Assembly: GCA_964583765.1 (NCBI GenBank)
Contig: CAZOWW010000075.1
Coordinates: 1 to 29,416 of the forward strand
Direction: 5' to 3'
Source: CAZOWW01 sp964583765
GTDB lineage: Bacteria; Actinomycetota; Actinomycetes; Actinomycetales; Kineosporiaceae
DNA length: 29,416 nucleotides
Both the position numbers and the translations under genes were made by a program. The notes under the pieces were generated by a model, which had not been told where the DNA came from, ran no database searches, and saw only the letters and a program-made list of their open reading frames with translations. Of this stretch, positions 22,328 through 29,416 are shown piece by piece; within the stretch, counting starts at the first letter, position 1; each line of letters starts with the position of its first letter.

Positions 22328-22373
22328 CGGGAAAAGGGCACGCACGCCCGAGCAGGCACACCGGAGGGCAACC

Positions 22374-23759
22374 GTGGACAGAACGGAACTGGTCGCGGCT
22401 GTGGCGCGTCGTCTGGGCGGCAAGAAGGTGGCGGCCCGGGCGGTGGACGCAGTGGCCGATGCGGTCACCGCGGCGGTGGCTCGCGGTGAGACCGTCGAGC
22501 TCGTCGGGTTCGGCTCCTTCGAGCCGCTCCCGCCCGGCCCCGGGACGTCGGCGGAGTCATCGCCCCCTGCCTCGGAGGGCAGCCTGGACGTGACCTCGAC
22601 TGCCGAGGTTTCCGAGGCGGGTGAGGGCACGGTCGAGTCGGCGAAGGCCGGCGGCGCGAAGCAGAAGCGCGGCAAGGCCGCCGAGACAGTCAAGGTGGAC
22701 GAGTCCGGCAGGGCGAAGCCCGCCAAGTCGGCGAAGGTGGGGAAGGCCGCGAAGGCCGGTATCGCGGAGAAGAAGGCTGGCAAGGCCGCTGAGGCAGTCA
22801 AGGTGGACGAGTCCGGCAAGGCGAAGCCCGTCAAGTCGGCGAAGCCCGTCAAGTCGGCGAAGCCCGTCAAGTCGGCGAAGGCGGTCAAGTCGGCGAAGGC
22901 CGGTACCGCCGAGAAGAAGCCGAGCAAGGACCCCGAACATGTGAGGACGAGGACGACCGACGACGCGGCGTCTCAGGAGAGCGCGACCCTCGGGACGACG
23001 GTGCCGGCGCCCTCGCCGGAGCTCGCGCCGTCCGCGGTGCCCCCGAGGGCGGTGCGGGCCGACCTGTCGCCGGTGCCCACGACCGGCCGGCGGCCTGTCC
23101 GCGCTGTCCCCGCGCCTGTCGTGCGACCGGTCCCGGACGAACCGGCGCCTGAAGCTCCCGGAGGAGGCGGTGCGGTCCCGGTGCCGATCTCGTCCAAGAG
23201 CGGTGTTGTCGGACGCGCGGGCCGTGGGGTTCCCAGGACCTCCTCCTCGCCTCGGGTGACCGCCACGGTGCGTTCGGTGTCGGCGCGCCCGGTGGCACCG
23301 GTGCCCGCACTGCCACGGGACGTCAACGACGACTCGAGCGTCGGAGACGCGCCGCGGAAGAGCGCAAGGCCGCGGAAGACGGTCACGCCGCCGGTGCCCG
23401 CGACCGCCGCCGCCGGAGGGCCGGCCATCCCGCAGAAGGCCACAACATCCCGGAAGAGCGCAGCGCCGCGGAAGGCGGCCACCCCGTCCGGGACCGCAGC
23501 GTCCCGTGGTCGCTCGGGTGGTGTCGCGTCCGAGAACGGCGACGGCGCCCCCGAGGCCCCCGCAGGCACCACCCGACGGGCACCGGCCCGAACCGCGGCG
23601 ACCACGCGTACGCGCGCGACCACGCGCAATGCCCGGACCGCAGACCGGGTTCCCGCGTCGAACTCGGAGGAGCCGGCCTCTCCGGCGGTGACCACGCGTC
23701 GGAGGCCGGGAGCCACGACCTCGCGGACGAAGTCGGCGGCCGACACCCCGGCCGAGTGA
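22374..23759 (+). CDS. HU-like protein lacking the DNA-binding arm, with a long basic tail
   Basis: 461 residues. Residues 1-50 match the HU helical body and first strands (MDRTELVAAVARRLGGKKVA ... VELVGFGSFE). Ordinary HU, including mycobacterial and streptomycete forms with Lys-rich tails, continues with the basic beta-arm (an RNPRTG-type motif) and a last helix. Here the sequence passes straight to PLPPGPGTSAESSPP and never regains them; other frames show no lost arm. The remaining ~410 residues are low complexity: KAxK-rich 90-190 with AKPVKS repeats, then Pro/Ser/Arg-rich with RKSAxPRK motifs, resembling linker-histone tails. DNA contact probably depends on the tail. GGAGG precedes the GTG by about eight bases. 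It occupies the hup position in the conserved gene order, so it is probably the resident HupB/HupS equivalent. Confidence 0.8.
   Translation: MDRTELVAAVARRLGGKKVAARAVDAVADAVTAAVARGETVELVGFGSFEPLPPGPGTSAESSPPASEGSLDVTSTAEVSEAGEGTVESAKAGGAKQKRGKAAETVKVDESGRAKPAKSAKVGKAAKAGIAEKKAGKAAEAVKVDESGKAKPVKSAKPVKSAKPVKSAKAVKSAKAGTAEKKPSKDPEHVRTRTTDDAASQESATLGTTVPAPSPELAPSAVPPRAVRADLSPVPTTGRRPVRAVPAPVVRPVPDEPAPEAPGGGGAVPVPISSKSGVVGRAGRGVPRTSSSPRVTATVRSVSARPVAPVPALPRDVNDDSSVGDAPRKSARPRKTVTPPVPATAAAGGPAIPQKATTSRKSAAPRKAATPSGTAASRGRSGGVASENGDGAPEAPAGTTRRAPARTAATTRTRATTRNARTADRVPASNSEEPASPAVTTRRRPGATTSRTKSAADTPAE
22821..22892 (+). repeat. 18-bp tandem repeats encoding AKPVKS in the HU tail
   Basis: Three perfect copies of GCGAAGCCCGTCAAGTCG (22821-22874) and a fourth with two changes (22875-22892) encode AKPVKS and AKAVKS. 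They lie in the Lys-rich tail. The unit is a multiple of three, so the copy number can vary in frame. Confidence 0.9.
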
Positions 23760-23874
23760 GTCTGCCGCGGAGGTCGACCGCCCGGTCGTGGTCGGGGGCA
23801 CCAGGAGGCCCTCTGCGGAGCAGGACGTTCACCGGCCGGTCGGGGATGGTTCCCCGTGGGGAGGAGGAGGCGTG

Positions 23875-25269
23875 GTGACCAGTGCAGGAGCCGGCAGGCC
23901 GGACAGAGCCGGAGGAACGGACAGAGCCGGGATCAGGCGCGACGAGGATGTGCTCCTCGTACGCGGCGGAACGCCGCTGCGCGGGACGATCCAGGTGCGG
24001 GGGGCGAAGAACTTCGTCTCGAAGGCCATGGTCGCGGCCCTGCTGGGGGAGGAACCGAGCCGTCTGCGCAATGTGCCGAGCATCCGCGACGTGACGGTCG
24101 TGGCCGGGCTGCTGGAACTGCACGGCGTGATGATCGACCGGGGGGAGGCGGAGGACGAGCTCGTCCTGGATCCCAGCAATGTCGAGAGCGCCCACATGGC
24201 CGACATCGACGCGCACGCGGGGTCCAGCCGCATCCCGATCCTGTTCTGCGGGCCGCTGCTGCACCGGCTCGGTGAGGCGTTCATCCCTGACCTGGGCGGT
24301 TGCCGGATCGGGGATCGGCCGATCAACTACCACCTGGACGTGCTCCGGCAGTTCGGGGCCGAGGTGGAGAAGCGCCCGCAGGGCATCGCGCTGGTCGCCG
24401 CCCGCCGGCTGCAGGGCACCAAGCTCGACCTGCCCTACCCGAGCGTGGGCACCACCGAGCAGGTCCTGCTCACCGCCGTCCGGGCAGAGGGTGTGACCGA
24501 ACTGCGCAATGCCGCCATCGAGCCCGAGATCATGGATCTGATCGCGGTGCTGCAGAAGATGGGCGCGATCATCAGCGTGGACACCGACCGCGTGATCCGC
24601 ATCGAGGGTGTCGACCGGCTACGGGGCTTCACCCACCGCGCATTGCCGGACCGGATCGAGGCGGCCTCCTGGGCCTGTGCCGCGCTGGCGACCGGCGGGG
24701 ACATCACGGTGCTGGGCGCCCGACAGCTCGAGATGATGACCTTCCTCAATGTGTTCCGGAAGGTGGGCGGGGTCCTGGACGTCGGGGACGAGGGGATCCG
24801 CTTCTCCCACCCCGGTGGTCCCCTGACCTCGCTGGTGCTGGAGACCGCCGTGCACCCGGGATTCATGACCGACTGGCAGCAGCCGCTGGTCGTGGCGCTC
24901 ACCCAGGCGGAAGGCCTGTCCATCGTGCACGAGACGGTGTACGAGAACCGTTTCGGGTTCACGCGCGCCCTGCGCGACATGGGCGCTCAGATCCAGCTCT
25001 ACCGGGAGTGCCTGGGCGGGTTGCCGTGCCGGTTCGGCCAGCGCAACTTCCGGCACTCCGCCGTCGTCTCGGGCCCGACCAAACTCCACGGGGCCGAGAT
25101 CACCGTCCCCGACCTTCGGGGCGGTTTCAGCCATCTGGTGGCCGCGCTGGCCGCGGAGGGAGAGTCGCGGGTCTGGGGCATCGACCTGATCGACCGCGGT
25201 TACGAGCACGTCCAGACCAAGCTGGACCAGCTCGGTGCCCGCTACGACCGCGGTCGTGCCGGTGCCTGA
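23875..25269 (+). CDS. murA: UDP-N-acetylglucosamine 1-carboxyvinyltransferase (MurA-type)
   Basis: 464 residues of the EPSP synthase/MurA fold. The enzyme transfers enolpyruvate from PEP to UDP-GlcNAc, the first committed step of peptidoglycan synthesis. Key residues are present: K45-N46 (RGAKN), C143 in the active loop (GGCRIGDRPI), the catalytic Asp in PDRIEA, the Arg in DLRGG, and the closing DRGYEHVQTKLDQLGA. The Cys implies fosfomycin sensitivity at that residue. The N-terminus is about 20 residues longer than usual. GGAGGAGGAGG precedes two adjacent GTG codons; 23875 gives better spacing than 23872. Actinobacteria often hold more than one MurA homolog, and which role this one plays is not visible here. 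The 3' end overlaps the convergent small gene by 28 bases. Confidence 0.88.
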   Translation: MTSAGAGRPDRAGGTDRAGIRRDEDVLLVRGGTPLRGTIQVRGAKNFVSKAMVAALLGEEPSRLRNVPSIRDVTVVAGLLELHGVMIDRGEAEDELVLDPSNVESAHMADIDAHAGSSRIPILFCGPLLHRLGEAFIPDLGGCRIGDRPINYHLDVLRQFGAEVEKRPQGIALVAARRLQGTKLDLPYPSVGTTEQVLLTAVRAEGVTELRNAAIEPEIMDLIAVLQKMGAIISVDTDRVIRIEGVDRLRGFTHRALPDRIEAASWACAALATGGDITVLGARQLEMMTFLNVFRKVGGVLDVGDEGIRFSHPGGPLTSLVLETAVHPGFMTDWQQPLVVALTQAEGLSIVHETVYENRFGFTRALRDMGAQIQLYRECLGGLPCRFGQRNFRHSAVVSGPTKLHGAEITVPDLRGGFSHLVAALAAEGESRVWGIDLIDRGYEHVQTKLDQLGARYDRGRAGA

Positions 25270-25484
25270 CCGCCCACGGAACCGACCGTGCCGAGACGGA
25301 GCGCCTGCACCGTCGAGCGCCCGTCCTCGTCGGTGAGCTCCACGGTGAGCCGCTGGCCGGGGCGCAGCAGCCGAAGCCCGCTGCTGGCGAATGCCTGCGC
25401 CCCGAACGGCAGGAGCAGCCCCTCGTCGGTGACGACGAGGCCGCTGGTGGTGTCCGGATCGAACTGGTGCACGGTCGCCTGCAT
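25242..25484 (-). CDS. Small OB-fold/cold-shock-like protein
   Basis: 80 residues. MQATVHQFDPDTTSGLVVTD, then LLLPFGAQAFASSGLRLLRP and GQRLTVEL, has the beta-strand spacing and the loop-Gly pattern of a cold-shock-like OB domain, but lacks the aromatic RNA-binding motifs of CspA. Function unknown; small proteins like this are, as I recall, common next to actinobacterial cofC. TGGAG lies near the ATG. It starts 9 bases after the cofC stop, so it is probably the second gene of that operon. It overlaps the 3' end of the MurA-type gene on the other strand by 28 bases. Confidence 0.65.
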   Translation of the reverse strand: MQATVHQFDPDTTSGLVVTDEGLLLPFGAQAFASSGLRLLRPGQRLTVELTDEDGRSTVQALRLGTVGSVGGQAPARPRS

Positions 25485-25493
25485 GGCTCCAGC

Positions 25494-26156
25494 CTACGGC
25501 CGACGCTCTCCCAGGACGGCGGTGGTGCGTCGTCCGCATCCGAGGGCCAGGGCAGCGGCCAGATCCTCCGGGGTGTCGACGTCCTGGCGCAGCCGTGGCA
25601 TGTCGAGGGCGAGGCCGACCGCGCCCGCGGCGGCATGGCGGTGTGCCGACTCGGGACCGAAGGACGGGGACAGGTCGGCGGGTCGGCGAGCCGTGAGCAG
25701 CACGGTCCCGCTGCCGCGGGCGTCCGGGACGAAGGCCATGGGCACTTCGGGGCGCACGGTCAGCACCTGCGAGCAGATCCGCAGCGCCTCGGCCAGGTCC
25801 GTGGGACGCAGCGCGGGAAGATCGGCGAGGAGCACCGCGGTGGGCCCCGCGTTCCAGGCCGCCCGCCGCAGGCCGTCGTCGACGGCGGTGAGCAGGCCCG
25901 CTCCCGGGTGGCTCTCGTGGACGTGAACCGCGCCGGCCGCCATCGCGAGCCTTGCCGTCGGACGATCCGCGGTGACCACGAGCGCGCGGGCCACCCCCGG
26001 GGTGGCGAGCACGGCGTCCAGGCAGTCGAACGCGATCGCCGCGGCGAGATCGGGGGGACCGGCCAGCCGGGATTTCGCCGCGGGACCCCCCTTGAGTGGC
26101 AGGATGACCGTCCAGCCACTCCCCGCCGGCGGCGGGGTTCGGTCGACGAGCTCCAC
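25494..26156 (-). CDS. cofC: 2-phospho-L-lactate/phosphoenolpyruvate guanylyltransferase (F420 biosynthesis)
   Basis: 220 residues. It joins GTP to a three-carbon phospho-acid (2-phospho-L-lactate in archaea; PEP in mycobacteria, where the gene is called fbiD), giving the donor for the F420 side chain. Family blocks are VILPLKGGPAAKSRLAG near the N-terminus (nucleotide loop), VLLADLPALRPTDL, FVPDARGSGTVLLTA, and SFGPESAHRHAAAG followed by LRQDVDTPEDL. Length is normal. The GTG at 26156 has AAGGA about nine bases upstream. The small OB-like gene follows. Other F420 genes are not in the window. Divergent from plsC across 194 bases. Confidence 0.92.
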   Translation of the reverse strand: MELVDRTPPPAGSGWTVILPLKGGPAAKSRLAGPPDLAAAIAFDCLDAVLATPGVARALVVTADRPTARLAMAAGAVHVHESHPGAGLLTAVDDGLRRAAWNAGPTAVLLADLPALRPTDLAEALRICSQVLTVRPEVPMAFVPDARGSGTVLLTARRPADLSPSFGPESAHRHAAAGAVGLALDMPRLRQDVDTPEDLAAALALGCGRRTTAVLGERRP

Positions 26157-26261
26157 AGCCGACGATCCTTGCAGAGCCCCTGCGGGTATGTGACCTGTTC
26201 ACCCGCAGTGCGGCGTCGCCGGACCGCTTCACCTGCCTCACCAGTAGTGTCCGCAATGCCA

Positions 26262-26289
26262 CCGCAGTTCGATGTCGCCGCAGTTCGAT
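26262..26289 (+). repeat. 12-bp direct repeat upstream of plsC
   Basis: CCGCAGTTCGAT occurs at 26262-26273 and 26278-26289 (period 16), 61 bases before the plsC start. It could be a regulator site, but the period is not a helical multiple. Confidence 0.6.
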
Positions 26290-26350
26290 CCGGTGCGAGT
26301 GCCCTGGCCTCCCAGAGCAGCGCACCGACCGCACCCAGGGGAGCCCCCGC

Positions 26351-27154
26351 GTGAGCGCACGCTCGAAAGGCCTGTCCTACCGCGTGATCGCCGGTGTGGT
26401 CCGGCCGCTGCTGATGGCCACCACCCGGCGGGACTGGCGCGGTACGGAGCACCTCCTGGGCGAGGGCGGCTTCGTCGTCTGCAGCAACCACCTGTCCTAC
26501 GCCGACCCGCTCACCCTGGCGCACTTCCTGCACGACCACGGTTGCCCGCCACGCTTCCTGGCGAAGGAGAGCCTGTTCCGGCTGCCGGTCGCGGGCAGGC
26601 TGATCACCGCCGCGGGCCAGATTCCCGTGCACCGTGGGACGGCGGACGCCGGCCGGGCGCTCTCCTCGGCGGTGGAGGCGGTCGAGGCGGGGGAGTGCGT
26701 CGTGATCTACCCCGAGGCCACGCTCACGCGCGATCCCGGGCTGTGGCCGATGGCCGGCAAGACCGGGGCGGCGCGGGTGGCGCTCAGCACGGGATGCCCG
26801 GTGATCCCGGTGGCCCAGTGGGGCGTGACGGATCTGCTCGCTCCGTACGGCAAACGGCCGCACGTGATCCCGCGGCCGACGGTGCGCCTCGTGGCCGGAC
26901 CGCCGGTGGATCTGTCGGCCTTCCGGGACTCGCCCATGGACCCACCCACCCTGCGGGCGGCCACGGAGACGATTCTCGACGCGGTCACGCGATTGCTGGC
27001 GGACCTGCGGCAGGAGGAGCCGCCGGCCACTCGGTGGCGCCATGTGCCTGAGCGTGCCTCGACCGAACCCCGGCCGGGCGACGGCGACGCCGGGACGACC
27101 GGGGTGGGCGACGGCGACGCCGGGACGACGAGCGGCGGGCAGCCCGGCCGATGA
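26351..27154 (+). CDS. plsC: 1-acyl-sn-glycerol-3-phosphate acyltransferase (PlsC family)
   Basis: 267 residues. It acylates lysophosphatidate to phosphatidate at the membrane in phospholipid synthesis. The catalytic NHxxxxD motif is N46-H47...D52 (SNHLSYAD). Further blocks are FLAKESLFRLPVAGRLI at 69-85, the substrate-binding YPEATLTR at 120-127 (PEAT where many have PEGT), and VIPVAQWG. The last 30 residues are Gly/Asp/Thr-rich with a duplicated GDGDAGTT and probably disordered. The GTG has AGGGGAG about seven bases upstream. The stop overlaps the gpsA ATG (ATGA), so the glycerol-phosphate enzymes are translationally coupled. Confidence 0.92.
   Translation: MSARSKGLSYRVIAGVVRPLLMATTRRDWRGTEHLLGEGGFVVCSNHLSYADPLTLAHFLHDHGCPPRFLAKESLFRLPVAGRLITAAGQIPVHRGTADAGRALSSAVEAVEAGECVVIYPEATLTRDPGLWPMAGKTGAARVALSTGCPVIPVAQWGVTDLLAPYGKRPHVIPRPTVRLVAGPPVDLSAFRDSPMDPPTLRAATETILDAVTRLLADLRQEEPPATRWRHVPERASTEPRPGDGDAGTTGVGDGDAGTTSGGQPGR
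27076..27129 (+). repeat. 24-bp direct repeat in the plsC tail
   Basis: The same 24 bases occur at 27076-27099 and 27106-27129 (period 30), encoding two GDGDAGTT blocks in the disordered C-terminus of PlsC. Confidence 0.85.
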
Positions 27155-28152
27155 CTCGGGTGTCCGTGATGGGCGCCGGCTCGTGGGGGACCACGTTCGC
27201 CGTCGTGCTCGCCGACGCCGGCTGTGACGTGACGGTGTGGGGCCGCCGACCCGAGGTGTGCGCCGAGATCTCGAACCAGCACCGCAACCGCGCCTACCTG
27301 GGCGACGTGTTGTTGCCCGAGACCGTCCGGGCCACTCCCGATCCGGTGCAGGCGCTGGACGGCGCGCAGATCGTGGTGCTGGCGGTGCCGTCGCAGAGCC
27401 TGCGGGCGAATCTGTCCGCCTGGCGCGAGCACCTTCCTCCCGGGGCCGCGTTGGTCAGCCTGATGAAGGGTGTCGAGCTCGGCACGATGCGGCGCATGAG
27501 CGAGGTCATCGCGGAGGTGGTCCGTTGCCGCCGCGACCGGATCGTCGTGGTCAGCGGCCCCAACCTGGCGCGCGAGATCGCGGCGCGGCAGCCCACCGCG
27601 ACCGTGGTGGCCGGATCCGACCGGGAGGTCGCCGAGCGGGTGGCACAGGCATGTTCGGCCGCCTACTTCCGCCCCTACACCCAGACCGATGTGGTGGGTG
27701 TGGAACTCGGTGGCGCCGCGAAGAACGTGATCGCCCTGGCGGTGGGGATCGCCGAGGGGCTGCGGTACGGGGACAACACCAAGGCGTCGATCATCACTCG
27801 AGGTCTGGCCGAGACAACCCGGCTGGGACTGGCGCTCGGCGCGGAGCCGGCGACCATGGCCGGGCTCGCGGGCCTCGGTGACCTCGTGGCGACCTGCGCT
27901 TCGCCGCTCTCCCGTAACCGTACGGTCGGCGAGCACCTGGGGCGCGGTCTGCCCCTCGCCGAGGTGCTCACCCGCACCCGGCAGACGGCGGAGGCGGTCA
28001 AGTCGTGCGGCCCGATCCTGGAGCTCGCCCGACGCCACGGCGTGGAGATGCCCATCACCGAGCAGGTCGTGGCGGTCGTGCACCACGGCCTCGCGGTGTC
28101 GGAGATGGCGCCTCGCCTGTTGGGCCGGCCCCGCAAGGCCGAAGGGCTCTGA
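27151..28152 (+). CDS. gpsA: NAD(P)-dependent glycerol-3-phosphate dehydrogenase
   Basis: 333 residues. It reduces dihydroxyacetone phosphate to sn-glycerol-3-phosphate for phospholipid backbones. The Rossmann motif GAGSWGTTFA is at 8-17, with LMKG (K106), SGPNLAREIA at 135-144, and the catalytic K191 in GAAKNVIALAVGIAEGL. AGLGDLVATCASPLSRN is the conserved C-terminal helix block. The ATG overlaps the plsC stop by four bases. In mycobacteria gpsA is followed by D-Ala-D-Ala ligase; here a 378-base gap and a cellulase follow instead. Confidence 0.97.
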   Translation: MTRVSVMGAGSWGTTFAVVLADAGCDVTVWGRRPEVCAEISNQHRNRAYLGDVLLPETVRATPDPVQALDGAQIVVLAVPSQSLRANLSAWREHLPPGAALVSLMKGVELGTMRRMSEVIAEVVRCRRDRIVVVSGPNLAREIAARQPTATVVAGSDREVAERVAQACSAAYFRPYTQTDVVGVELGGAAKNVIALAVGIAEGLRYGDNTKASIITRGLAETTRLGLALGAEPATMAGLAGLGDLVATCASPLSRNRTVGEHLGRGLPLAEVLTRTRQTAEAVKSCGPILELARRHGVEMPITEQVVAVVHHGLAVSEMAPRLLGRPRKAEGL

Positions 28153-28530
28153 CGGCGGAGTTCGATCACGCCCGTGGGTTACTCTCGGTCACCGAACGGA
28201 GCCTGAGTGAACCGTTCGACCGTTTGAGCAGTCCGCGGCCGGTTGCTCCTTGTGCCGGAACGGCGCCCATGCCAGACTCGCCGCACTCGACGCCAGGGAG
28301 CCGGCGCCGAGTACGGCGACGGATCATCGAAGGGGCGTCCTCCTGCCTCTTCTGACATGTGGATCTCCCCTGCCCGTGATGGTGCCGGGGGACACCTGTG
28401 CCCGCTGACCAGCGGTGATCCTCCCGTGAAGGTCATCTCGCAGGCACGGGCCTCGTCTGGGGTCCGCGTGTGCGGTCGCCAGGATCCGTCAGGACCTGGT
28501 ATCTCGCGAGTAGTGGGAGAGAAGACAGGC
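28153..28530. other. Intergenic region before the cellulase
   Basis: 378 bases without a convincing gene. It contains an inverted repeat at 28193-28218, the 8-bp palindrome CTCGCGAG near 28503-28510, and a purine-rich ribosome site (GGGAGAG) before the ATG at 28531. I saw no full CebR-type palindrome. Confidence 0.6.
28193..28218. promoter_or_regulatory. Inverted repeat after gpsA
   Basis: CGAACGG (28193-28199) and CCGTTCG (28212-28218) are perfect complements around 12 bases, 41 bases after the gpsA stop. It could be the plsC-gpsA terminator or an operator; there is no T tract. Confidence 0.4.
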
Positions 28531-29416
28531 ATGAGACTCACTCTGGGTCTGAGCAAGCGGCGCGCTGTCGCCGCGGCGTCCGTGGGCGCGGTCGCACTGG
28601 GTGGCCTGGCCGCCCTGCCGGCCTCCCCGGCGCAGGCAGCCGTCGGCTGCAGCGTGCAGTACCAGTCGAGCGACTGGTCGGGCGGCATGTCCGTCAACAT
28701 CACGATCAAGAACACAGGCGACGCGCTGTCGAGCTGGAGTCTGGGATTCGCGTTCGGCAACGCGAACCAGAAGGTCAGCCAGGGCTGGTCGGCGAACTGG
28801 ACGCAGAGCGGGCAGAACGTCACCGCGACGAACCTGGCGTGGAACGGCGCGATCGCGAACGGCGGCTCGACGAGCATCGGCTTCAACGGGAGCTGGAGCG
28901 GTAGCGACCCGGCGCCGACGTCGTTCAGCATCAACGGCACGACCTGTGGCGGTACGCCGGTCACCACGACGACCACGACCACGACCAAGCCGGTCACCAC
29001 GACCACCACGCGGACGGTCACGACGACCACCACCAAGCCGGTCACCACGACGACGACGAAGCCGGTCACGACGACCACGACGAAGCCGGTCACCACGACG
29101 ACCACCACGCGGACGACCACCACGTCGGGCAACCCGGGTACGCACCAGGACAACCCGTTCGTGGGTGCCAAGGCGTACGTGAACCCGGACTGGTCGTCCA
29201 AGGCGGCCGCGGAAGCGGGCGGCAGCAAGATCTCGAACCAGCCGACCGCGGTCTGGCTGGACAGCATTGCCGCGATCGCGGCTCCGTCGGGCTCCGGGTA
29301 CTCCACCGGCCTGGCCGCCCACCTGAACAACGCCCTTGCCCAGGGCGCGAACCTGGCGACCTTCGTGGTCTACGACCTGCCCGGTCGTGACTGCGCGGCG
29401 CTGGCGTCCAACGGTG
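28531..29416 (+). CDS. Secreted CBM2-GH6 cellulase (3' end beyond the window)
   Basis: The first 295 residues are present and the frame is open at the window end. A signal peptide of about 36 residues (basic LSKRRAV, hydrophobic core, ASPAQA cleavage) is followed by a family 2 cellulose-binding module (about 38-139) bounded by C40 and C139, with surface Trp candidates W49, W86 and W104. A Thr-rich linker with repeated TTTTKPV units spans about 141-200. A GH6 catalytic domain begins near 206: NPFVGAKAYVNPDWSSKAAA, TAVWLDSIAAIAAPSG and VVYDLPGRDCAALASNG are GH6 landmarks. GH6 enzymes are inverting endoglucanases or cellobiohydrolases; the loops that tell these apart are outside the window. The KRR could allow Tat export, but the motif is imperfect. 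Confidence 0.93.
   Translation, partial: MRLTLGLSKRRAVAAASVGAVALGGLAALPASPAQAAVGCSVQYQSSDWSGGMSVNITIKNTGDALSSWSLGFAFGNANQKVSQGWSANWTQSGQNVTATNLAWNGAIANGGSTSIGFNGSWSGSDPAPTSFSINGTTCGGTPVTTTTTTTTKPVTTTTTRTVTTTTTKPVTTTTTKPVTTTTTKPVTTTTTTRTTTTSGNPGTHQDNPFVGAKAYVNPDWSSKAAAEAGGSKISNQPTAVWLDSIAAIAAPSGSGYSTGLAAHLNNALAQGANLATFVVYDLPGRDCAALASNG
28955..29128 (+). repeat. Thr-linker repeats in the cellulase gene
   Basis: Stretches made almost only of ACC and ACG codons alternate with AAGCCGGTC or CGGACGGTC, giving repeated TTTTTKPV and TTTTTRTV blocks. The repetition is at DNA level and prone to length change, and it creates long opposite-strand open frames with no biological meaning. Confidence 0.85.

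Noticed and set aside
24619..26334. Long minus-strand frame across the MurA-type, small OB-like and cofC genes
   Set aside because: Arg/Gly/Pro-rich translation; the real genes in this interval have intact family motifs.
28500..28530. CebR-type operator before the cellulase
   Set aside because: TGGGAGAG resembles half of such a site, but the second half of the palindrome is absent.
28179..29330. Long minus-strand frames opposite the cellulase gene
   Set aside because: They read the Thr-linker repeat backwards as Val- or Arg-rich repeats; the plus strand has signal peptide, CBM2 and GH6 motifs.

Overview
This is a GC-rich window from an actinobacterium. The evidence is very high G+C coding sequence with frequent GTG starts, a coenzyme F420 gene (cofC/fbiD type), an IclR regulator divergent from leuCD, an HU-type protein with a long Lys/Ala/Pro-rich tail, and an adjacent tRNA-Gln/tRNA-Glu pair. 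From memory, the framework genes (tRNA-Gln/Glu, iclR, leuC, leuD, HU, fbiD, gpsA) follow the order of the M. tuberculosis Rv2982c-Rv2992c neighbourhood. A Pseudonocardiales-like organism is my best guess, held with low confidence.

Layout. (1) 1-2545: a CPBP-family membrane protease and a HAD hydrolase whose ends overlap, then a promoter, tRNA-Gln(CTG), tRNA-Glu(CTC) and a very strong intrinsic terminator. (2) 2616-6510: two paralogous DUF347-type membrane proteins, divergent from an OmpR-type response regulator/histidine kinase operon. The shared promoter region holds a TTGACA-N5-TTGACA direct repeat. (3) 6821-13872: an accessory stretch with two paralogous membrane-anchored esterases, a small unknown protein, a MerR regulator, two small putative membrane proteins, a PIG-V-like mannosyltransferase and an aquaporin-family channel. 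(4) 14182-19161: an MMPL transporter with a TetR regulator, then an XRE/MmyB-type regulator with an aldo/keto reductase. (5) 19207-28152: the conserved core, iclR<>leuC-leuD, HU-like, MurA-like, a small OB-like protein and cofC/fbiD on the opposite strand, plsC and gpsA. (6) 28531-end: the 5' part of a secreted CBM2-GH6 cellulase, cut by the window edge.

How the genes work together. LeuC and LeuD form isopropylmalate isomerase, probably under the divergent IclR protein. The MurA-like enzyme, PlsC and GpsA serve envelope precursor and phospholipid synthesis, and CofC/FbiD starts the F420 side chain. The region between the tRNA pair and iclR (about 16.7 kb) looks like a variable segment made of small regulator-plus-target cassettes. 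No integrase or transposase was seen there.

The most unusual points are: an HU-like protein whose fold stops before the DNA-binding arm and continues as a tail of about 410 residues; a 96-bp array of 8-bp units (six of one sequence, then six of a one-base variant) between leuD and that gene; and the two-component system facing a pair of uncharacterised four-repeat membrane proteins across an OmpR-like direct repeat.
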